Positions 37,901 through 48,600 of a stretch of 64,000 nt of DNA are shown here, piece by piece; the first letter of the stretch is position 1; every line of letters begins with the position of its first letter. The notes beneath the pieces are model-generated. The model worked only from the letters and a program-made list of their open reading frames with translations, did not search any database and was not told the origin of the DNA. Origin of the DNA: Thunnus maccoyii (Eukaryota > Chordata > Actinopteri > Scombriformes > Scombridae); contig NC_056534.1 of NCBI RefSeq assembly GCF_910596095.1, positions 10,108,490-10,172,489 of the forward strand, written 5' to 3'. The translations under genes were made by a program, and so were the position numbers.

Positions 37901-40900
37901 TTTAATGCAACCTCTTCCTTCCCCAGCACCTGTCTGATGCCAAGAAGGCCCAGCAGAATTTAGAGAGCAGCTTAAAACACCTAGAAAGTGTGAGTGTTAT
38001 TGTTGTTGCTTGCAGATGTCTATTTTGGATCACGTAATTGTTATTGAAAGGGTTATTTCACCCAAATTATTAAGATAAATTCTCACTCTCTTCTTGTGGT
38101 ATCGAGTCATGCAGATAGTTTTTAACCATTACTCTTTTTTTATCAGTATAAAAAGGACAGAACAACTGATAAACAATATTAAACAACATGAAACATGAAA
38201 AGACATATAATATAACATGAAAATTGTATTTTAGCCAAAGTTGAAAGAGGGATTTATATGCTTTTTACAGAGTAGTCAGACCAGAGGGAGGATACAGTAA
38301 TAAATGAGTGAAAAGACTGAATGAATTAATAGATGAACAATGGGAAAAAAAGAAAAAAAATTGGCTTGAACGCGAGTGTTGAGTTGTGAGGTCTGTTATT
38401 TTTTATAATTTTCCAGCATCTTTTTATGGTTTCCTTGAAATAACTACAGTATTTAATTTGGTATTTTTAGGGATAATAGAGACAAAGATCTGTGACATTT
38501 ATTTTAGTTACTTCATCTAGTTGTGTTGACTTTAAAAGCAGTTGTTGACCCGAGGAATTTCCTTAAAAGAACTTCTCCATTTCAATATTGAATTGTATAG
38601 TATTGTTGGAAATTTCATCCTTCATATATGTTTGTCTGTAGTCAAATACCACATTTTTGCATGTTTGGTGGAACTGCTTTACATGGTTCTTTCCAAGAAG
38701 CCTTGTAGGGAATTATTAGAAATCTACATATCTGTGAAACAAAGTGTAACCATTCATGTTTCATTTCCTTGTTTCTGAAACTTCTGCCCTTTCCCCAGTT
38801 TAATAGATGGTGAATGGAATTTTTGTTCATTAGCAACAGCTTTCCCAGAAACAATAACCCTGTTTACGCTTGATAATCCCCAGACGTCAATGTGAGCAGT
38901 TTTCATTGGAACTACAGTAACCAGTCAAAGGTTTGGACACACTTCCTTATTCAGTTGAAAGGTGTGTCCAAATTTTTGACTGGTTACTGTATTTCATTGA
39001 AAGAAAGTAGTTCCAGTGCAGAACGATCACAGCGAAGTATGTGGATTATTCAGAGTAATGTCGACACTATTTCTTGGAAAAACAAGTTGCTACTGAATAT
39101 TTTTAAACATATTTTTAACCACAAACTAAATTCCATTCACTTGCATTTTTTTCGTGGTGGCAGCAGAAATCTCTGAGACGGATCTCTCAAAGCCGGGTCA
39201 AAAAAACCCCCGAACAATCTGCATGATTAGATACCACTAGAGTTAAGTGAGAAACTATATATGTACTGTGTTATTTGTAATTTGAGTGAATTGACCCTTA
39301 AACAGCATAATTTTGTGTTTGATCCGCTTGCATTTTTAGATGCAATTCTCTGACCTTAGCATTATTATTACTGCTAATGCTCAAGTCATTAAAGTGTATA
39401 ACTGTGTGGGTTTGTATGTGTGTGTTCATGCCTGCAGACTAAAAAACGCTTTGCCAAGGAGTGGGCAGAGGCTGAAAAAGCCACACAACAAGCAGAGAAA
39501 ACAGAGAGTGACCTCAATGCCACCAGGCTCGACGTCGAGAAAGTAAACACGCACACATACACACATTAGCATTAACAACTGAGCACTATTTTTTTTTCTC
39601 CCCACTGGTTTTTAAGATATTTTCAATGAAAGAAAATCCTTGAACTTTTTTTACTCCCCCTCTTTTCTTGTCTCTCTCTGCTTCTTTGGCCGCTTCCACC
39701 TCCTTGTATCTACCTTCCCTCCATCTATTCCTGCATTTCTCCTACTTTGCATTTTGTTTTGCATCTCTTGCTTTCTCCCTACCTGTATCCACTCATCATC
39801 TGCTCACTTTCTCCTCCGTTGTTCCATCTATTCTTCCCTCTGAAGGCCAAGCAGCATGCCCATGCCCGTACACACACAGCAGAGGAGTGCAGGAACGACT
39901 ATGCAGCACAGCTCCAGAAATACAACAAGGAACAGAACTTCTTCTACTACTCAGAGATACCGCAGATCTTCAACGTGAGACGATGAGATACATAAACACG
40001 CACATACACAATGCAGTTCAACTGGGCAGAGCTCACACACCTACTGGTTTGGTGTAATACAAACCCAATACACCCATGGATTATCTTTCAAAATGTTATC
40101 ATTCTCCAGTGTGTTCATATGTATTGAAATGTTCACTGTATAAACACAGACAGTGTGAATAAAGTGTGAAGGAGGCTTTAACTTGTATGTATCTTTGTGT
40201 GCTGAACAGAAAATGCAGGACATGGATGAGCGGAGGATCCGGCGGCTGGCAGAGGGCTACTGCCAGTTTTCAGACATCGAGAAGAAGGTGCTGCCCATCA
40301 TCTCCAAATGTCTAGAGGGAATCTCTGTAGCAGGGGGGAAAATTGATGAGAAACAGGTAAGTGCAAAATGCTTGTTGGACTATATGAATGAAGGAATTAA
40401 TGTTTTGTTACCGTGTCATACCATTAAAACGGCCCAGCCCACATGGGATTAATCATAATCATAACAACTTCTGGCGCTTGACATTCATGTTCCAAAGAAA
40501 AACAAATCATTGCTGCAAGCTGCAAGAAACTGTATTAGTTAGATTGAAGGAGGGAAAAAGAGAAAATTTGTTTACACAGAAAAACTAAATAAAATCTACC
40601 TTCAAAATATTTTTTCATATTTTATATATGACTTAACGGAGGCACTAAAATCTAAAGTAATAATCTTACAACAAATATGAAAGGCCTTAATCTGTGACAC
40701 CATTGGTCTGAAGGATACAAGTTGTGACTGAATGGCCTGAAAGGTTCCTGGATAATTTGTTTTCTTATTTTAGTTTTCATTAAGTAGCACTCTTGATGAT
40801 AACAGGTATACCTGTACCCTGACCCGACCAGAAAAATACAGTAGAAACCCCTGTAATAAGTTTCTATTTTAATGTACACAAGTTTACAGTGATTTTTATG

Positions 40901-42571
40901 GCTGGGGTTGTTTTTCTTTATTGTTTTTTCGTTCCTCTGTAAATTAATGTTAAAATACAGTCAGTCCCGGCATTAAGGGCGGGCCCCGGGGGTCTAGGCC
41001 CACCCATCCAGGAATTCGGCCCTCTCGGGAGAAATCAGCATCAATACCGCTCTAAAGCACGAGCTTCCCGGGGCTCAAGCCCAACAACGTAAAAGGGCCC
41101 ACGAGGCTCGGGGAAAAAAATAAAATAAAATAAAATTCACAGGAAGCCCAAAAAACTCCAAACCTTGCCCATTTGTGGTGTCTGGAAGTTGTCAACAACA
41201 GTTGTTGCATTCACACTTTTAGTTTCACTCTTATTTAATCCTTCTGTCATCTGTTTATGTTTCTGAGAAGTTTAACCCTTTGAACTTCAGTTTGTGGCAG
41301 TTCTGAACTCAATCTTTTTAAATAACTTGCTTGAGATGAAACGCTGAATCTCGTTGGATCATTCACACTAATGGTCACAAGTTAAACGGACAGTAGGCTG
41401 GTCAAACCCAGTGAATACTGGCTGTGTGACCACACAGTTTACACATTATTTAGGCACAAACTCTTCTTTTAGTGTGTGCACAATGACAAAGCAGGCTTGT
41501 CATTGGTTGATGATGAGTATAAAATCACAAGATAGACTACAGCTGCACTGCCAACTTATAGGCTATGTTTTGTTTGCCACATTATAAATGGTTGGCGTAG
41601 ATAATAAACACATTGTTTGATTAAAGTAAAATTGATAAGGCTTTTAGGAGCCAGCAGCTGTCACTACAAGCAACCACAACGCATTCAGCTGAAAGTTGCC
41701 AATTAACAGGGTCACTAAAACAGGTGTTTCTACTTAACCAGTGACCGTGTTATCTGGTGACTTTCAGCTTAATGTGTTGTGGTTGTCGTGGTGACAGCAG
41801 TTGTTGAAAACATGAACAGAACATGTAGGTGTCCACCTAAAAGTCTTAAATGTGGGTGCGGCCCTGCCTATAAAAACCAAATGCCCAGCCAGTTGCTTTC
41901 CTCTGACTCCAGGACTGAATACAGTGAAGTTCATTATTTAAAACTAAAATAAAATAAATGACAGTATATATAAAGTACATATCTTGGTCACAACTCTTTA
42001 ATAGTCATGTATTTATGTTGAAAAACTAATATGGGCCAGTATGTTGTTATCAAGTTCAAGTTCTTCATTGTTACTTTCATAATGTAAATATAATAGTTCA
42101 GGAAATATACAGGATGATTACAGGATACAGAATGCAGAATATGGTCCAAAAATAGTGCAAAATTAGTCCCAAAGAAACAAAGTGGCTGGTTCAACCATAG
42201 ACTGTAAAAAATAATGGACAAAGACATCATGACATCACCCATTGGTTTATGGACTTCTGTTTTGAAGCCTCGAGTTTGCATTTTGCATATTTGCAATCTG
42301 AGTGTTCAGAATCAGAGCTGTTACATAGTCTGGCCGGTGCAAAGAGATGGTGGGAGGGGTATAAGGATTCAGCTACTACATCGGAGGCCTTTCCTTTCAG
42401 CCACACCAGGCTTTGTAGATGTCAGCTATGGCAGGGAGAGAGACACCTATGATCCTTTCCAGAGTTTTCACTCAACCTGTTGTCTGAGACATTGCAGATC
42501 CCATCAGAGATACGGTTATTTGTCCAATGTCAAAAATCTGGTGTCAGTCGGTCATTGTTTGATACGTCACT

Positions 42572-42604
<33 letters not shown>

Positions 42605-45600
42605 AGTCAACACTTCCTTAAAATCAGTTTCTTTGTGAATCATTGTCTGTGTCTGCTTGCAGGACTCAATACTGTTCATAGAGCAGCACAAGTCTGGTTT
42701 CGAGCGACCCGCAGATGTGGAGTTTGAAGACTACACCCAGGGAATCAAAGCAGCAACCTCCGACTCCAGCCTCAACCCACCGAAAGTGCGCGCCAAACTG
42801 TGGCCTTTCAGCAAGAAGCACAAGGTGAACTTGCACCCTAATGCCCACATTACATTTGCCTGGTTCTGAGTTTATATGAGAAGTGCAAAAGTGTAGCGTC
42901 GTTAGGATATTCACTTCCTCTCCTCTCTCGTCTCCTCCTGCTTCTGCTTTTGACAACCTGAAAATCCCCTCTGACCTGTTTGTGCCCAGTTCTTAAAAAA
43001 TAGTCTAACAAACATAATCCAACAGATTAAAATTACCCTGTTAATTCTAATCCATCTAACCTGGTTCTTCAAACACACTAACAGATTGAGTTGTTAGTGT
43101 TGGATGTCATCTTGAATAACTGAGCTGAGTGCTGATCATAGAGTGCTGCAGAGTAGTTAATTTAAAGCTTTGAGCATATTTTAATTATGAAATGAAACTC
43201 TGCAGAAAACTTCTCTTGAAGCAGACCAAATTCACTCCAAAATCCACAATTAAATTGCAGCTAAGAGAATTCAGTAATCAGTCTGATTAAAGTGATATAA
43301 CTTTAATTTATAAACTCAATCCAATTTAAAATTGATTGTATGATATGCAAGAACAGTTCATAAATTTTAAAGTTAAAATGACGTTTAAGAAAAAAGTGCC
43401 CATTCACTTAATAGATGCATCCAGGAATGTAGAATTTAAATGTAAAATTTAGATTCATTACTTATTTCACATTATTACTATGATGTTTTGACATTACATC
43501 TTCATCATGTCGTAGTTGATTGTGATATCTTGGAGTTTTGTGTTGTATACATTATAAATCATTAAAAAATGTGACATCACTTATCAGACCTCCCTCTGTA
43601 GCCACAAAAAGTTTTTTGTACAACTTGTTTTGTATATAGTACTTCCCCAACACCTGTAAACACACTTTTGATGTGTAAAATTGGTGGAGTTCCCTTTTAA
43701 CTAACAGCTTACCTATACCTATACTTTTGTAGGTTTGAGCTTATGGCTGTGTGGCCATGACAACAGCTCCAAAAGTTAGCTTTGACTTGTATCAAACCAT
43801 AAATAGTAAGATTAAGCAATCCAGGCCCAGCTTTCTTCTTATCTTGCTCCTGTAAAAATGTAAAATGACACTCATAACGATGCATTAAAACAAACACATG
43901 CGCACATGAACTCAACTCAACATTCCTCTCATGTCTTACCCCACCACCCTGTTGCCCTCAGGGGCCAACTCTAATTCCAGTCTGCTGCACAGACTTGCCC
44001 AGAAACTCCCCTTGCTCTGTCTTTTTCTCTCTTTGTCCACTTTACTACAAAAATATCTGCATCTTTTTGACACTCGTCTTTTCTTCTTTCCTCTTGTCAC
44101 CAGTGCCATTTTCTCCCTCCTCTGCTCCTTTTCGTCTGCTCCCTGTTCCTCCACCTTTTTGCTTTTTCTCCCCTCTTCAGTTTGCCCCTCCTTCCTTCTC
44201 TCCCCCGTCCCCTTTCCCGCCCGGCAACCGCACTCTCCCTCTCCCCCTTTCTCACCCCCTCTCCAAGCAGCAGTGCTCCCCCCTCTCTCTCTGTCTGAGG
44301 GAGTTTAATCGCTCTGTCAGCAGGATTTCCACCTTAAAGGCATTTCACAAACCTCGCTCGGTGAGTGACGCTCCCATCTTGGCTGACATCAGCTCAGGTC
44401 CGAGCTCCGCCCTCCTCCTCCTCGCTGTCGTGTTCACATCCTCGTCCTGTAAACATCACCTCCCTCATGTGTTTGTCTCATTGATGCTATGCATGTAAAT
44501 TAGCTGTTATACTTAGACATTCTTAATTTGTCCCTGTGTTTTTGTTATTGCAAAAGTGTGTTTCCTGTGTTGTATGTTTGTTATGTACCTGTCTCATGCT
44601 GAATCTCCTCTTCCTTCTGTCTAGATATCACATGCTGAAAAGCACATGGTAACATTTATTATGGTTATATAGAGAGTAAACTAAAAAGGTGCTTAGGTAA
44701 CAGTATTCTGGTGCTTGATTCTTTACAAGGGGAAGAGTAACTTCACACTGGATCATGCTGCATTGACCTCTGTGCATTGAAAGTAGAGTTGCAACATCGA
44801 TTAATTGAGAAAATAATCAGAAGATTACCCAACAATGAAAATAATTATTAGTTACAGCCCTATTTGAAAGGTATAAAGGCCTGTTCACACCAGAAAGTGG
44901 CGCAAATGTATCCGCACATCTTTGTGAAAGCATTAGAGGAACTACTGTGGCTAAAGAGCTAACAACTAACAGGCTAGCAAGCTGGGAACATGCTAGTGCT
45001 ATGAAACAAAGTAGTCATGTGCACATCCACAAAACCTCAGTGGGGGTAGGTGCCTGATTCAAAAAACAATTAAACTAGATGCAAGAAATATCCGCACACT
45101 AAATCAGAGCTCCATTTAATTGTGACATTTCGACCAACTACAAGTCTTCCTCAGGCAAATACCCACAGAAAGGAAAGGAGGCATAAAAATATAGGGAAAT
45201 GACCAGTTACATCAAAGTCATCCAAATACATTCAAGACACCATCATCATAGGAAGAATAAAAACATTAATATGAAATGTCATACAAATATGATAGGTCTT
45301 GATGCAAATTTGTGCAAATTTTCAGTCAGTAAGTCACAAAAAACAAACTCATTTCATATTTTCATAGGAGTAATAGGATGGGTGCGGTAGATTAATGAGA
45401 CACTAGGGGATAACGAGAGTCATTAAAAACATATAGTTTGTCAAATATGGAATTAATCTCCTAGTTTGTGAGCTACTGTAGCTAGAAAGCTAACAACAAA
45501 CATGGTAGCAAGCAGGGAACATGGTAGTCAGTCACAATTGGTCTCTGAGCTTTTTTCTATTTTCTCTGCACTCTGCCATTGAGCTTCCCTCTGGCATTTT

Positions 45601-48600
45601 GTTCTCAGTATTGTACATTTCATTCAGTTAAAACTTATTGAGGGAGGGCTCAAAAAAAAAAAAAAAACTCTCCGAGCTAGTTAGCTTACTGTTAACTGTT
45701 AAAACTGTCCATTAGCTCACTAGCTGGGTCGCTAACAGGACAAACATTTGAACCATTGACTTCACTGTCAATGTCTAGAAAACTCTTTTTGTGGATCAGT
45801 TATTAACTACTCGGTCAGAGGAGAGTAAAATAACAAGCTATGATAACTTCCTCCATTTTGGACTCTCTAGCTCTCTGTTCCCCAAAGTTGAACTCTTTGC
45901 AAAACAATTGTAAGGATTTAATTTGCCCACGTGAGGGAATCCACTGACTGTGGCGATTTTAGATTAAATTAACCGATTTTGTTATATTCTGGTGTGACTG
46001 GGCCTTATGCCTGTTAAACCTTTGACCACACCTGTAATCACAGGTGGGTGTGGCCAGGTGTGGTCTGTTGTATCTGTGACCACAGTTGGCAGTGCAAGCA
46101 AGATTATTTTCCTGGGTGCAGTTACTCTTTCATTTTCAAAATCAAAGGCATTTTTTCAAAGGGCACTCCATTTTCTCTTCAGGAATCATGTTTAGCTTTC
46201 TACCCAAACTAACTAAAAACCAGAGATCCAAGCCTTTATTCTGTGATGTCATACTGATATAAATAACTTAGGACCTTATATAATTTTAAAAAAAAACACT
46301 TATTTTCTTACTTAACTGCAGTGGTATCTAGCCATGCAGATAATTTTGATTTTGCGATATCTGTCCCTGTTTCCACCCCTCTATAATATAGCAGCTTTAT
46401 TATCTGTTGCAAGGCGATTGAAATGTGTCTTTTACATCATGTGGCCCACACAGGTAAACAAAGAATAAAACACACATGTAGCAAAAATCAACATACATCA
46501 ACAGCAGTGTCCTGGAAAATCCACACAAACACACTGAACAGTTTCTCAGCCTTTCTCTTGGTCCCTATTCCCAACGTAGCACTGCTATTCTGGTGATACA
46601 GTCTTAAATCTGCACTCACCGAGTACTTTATTAGGAACACATATGCAATCTATTGCAATCCACTCCAACAGCTCTGCCATAAATTCTACTTTTACAAAGC
46701 TTATACATTTTCAGTTTTTGACATTGTCAGAAAGGTGATAATCATACTTTATGTTTATTATTGAGGTCATAGAGGTTGGTGGTGGTGTATTGGAGTGTAT
46801 TATATTGAAAAGTATTCCTAATATTTCGCGCACCTCATGTGTGTTAATGAGGTTATTAGGGGTGTTCATAATAAAGTCAGTGTATAATCTCATATTGTTA
46901 ATTAACATGGAGTTGCTCTATGGAGACGAAGCATTAGGCCGCTCCTTCAACCTCAAGATTTTGAGCAAGTCATCCATGCTTTTATTACATCACACCTCGT
47001 TCACCGGCCTCAATCAGTCTGCTTTGCTCAAACTGATCCAGAACTCAGCAGCAAAGCTTTTAACTAGAAAATAATGCAGATATTTTAGAGGACTTAGGAA
47101 CTCTCTCAAAATCTTTGAGAAGCTAAATTTTTTTAAAAGCATATTAAATCACTTTTGCATTCATTATAATTTCCCAATAGTCATAATCATTATCATAATA
47201 ATAATTAATATTTCCTTGTTTGTAGGTGTATACATTTTTTGTCTCTTTGAATAGCACTTTGTACTATTGCTTTGAAAAGTGCTATATGAAATTAAAATTA
47301 AAAATATTTAATTGCTTAAATATTGGTATGACATCACAGGGGAAAGAGTCGTCCTTGTTATTTCTGTCTATGAGTTGTTCATTTGGTATGCAACAATCCA
47401 AAACATTGCGCAGTTTAAAACCAATGGTATTCTCCTTATGATAATCAGGGAGTGTCAGGGGATGTTACAAAGTTCACTCTGTTTGTCTTTAACCATGTTT
47501 ACTTCTTTGGTATTCTATTCACTGCTTTCATACCTAGAACAGGGTGGTTTCTTTGACACAGAGTAATTACGTGGCCCTCTGCTGTTATGTTTCCTCACTA
47601 ACAAGCTCCATTTGCAGTATTAACCTGTCAGTCTGAGTATTGAGGTATTTGCACTGGGAGAGAGAGATACTGTAGAGGCAGGGAGGAGTGACATCTGGTG
47701 CTCAGAAATGATAAGATTGTTGTATACATGATGATACATGACACATTTTATTGTATTGTGTGTGTGTGTATGTATGTGTGTGTAGCCGCCTGCTGCAGAG
47801 GACTTCTCTCACCTTCCTCCGGAGCAGAGGAAGAAGAGGCTGCAGGGAAAGATTGATGAAATCTCCAAAGATCTGCACAAGGCACAGGACCAGAGGTGAC
47901 AACAACAGCAACAGCAATGCAGCTGTTCCTGAAAAACTACATGTGACACACTGTTGTCTGAGACTTCATCAATGTCCCTCTTTTGACCTGATAAGCCCTA
48001 ATTTGTCCAAAATACATTCATTCTTGACATGTTTTTGGTCTGTTGGGAACCATTTTTAATACTTTAATTGGTAGGCACCTAATTAGTTGAGGCTGAACTA
48101 ATCTAAAATCTTGTGAACTGTATACAGCAGGGAAAAGAAAAGTATTTCTCTGTATCATTTAGCTATTATAGCTATTATGTACTAAAAGTTTAAAAGTCAA
48201 ATCTGAGCTAATTTTTTAAAATGATGTGTTAGACAAGTCTCAGGTGCATGTACACTTTTAAATGATCGAATTATTTCAATCAATCACTTCTGTCACAGTT
48301 GTCCTTGGGCTTTCTCAGACTTTGAGGTCATAAGATTTGCTTGAGTTAACATGCCTATGCTACATTGCCAAAGATATCTGCATACTTTTTTGTGCTTCTG
48401 GTTTGGGGTTGTTTTTCCTGGTAAACAGGAAAGGCCCTTTCCTGTTTACCCTGTTGCCCTGTTGCACAAAGTCAGATTTTAAAGTTTTATGTGAAATAAC
48501 TTCTCTGACATGCACAGAGCCTTGAACTCAACCCCATCCAGCACATATACAGTATACTATAGTTCATTGTATATCCCTTCTGCAAGTCTTCCCAACTTGT

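Noticed and set aside
43995..44498. 167-codon frame on the plus strand taken as one gene
   Set aside because: Only 44181-44360 is real coding sequence (trip10 exon 10). The rest is pyrimidine-rich intron before the acceptor and intron after the donor.
45080..45180. TGACATTTCGACC and CTTCCTCAGGC motif suggesting a Penelope-type or other retroelement
   Set aside because: The motif occurs in several repeat types, and no reverse transcriptase or endonuclease segment is nearby.
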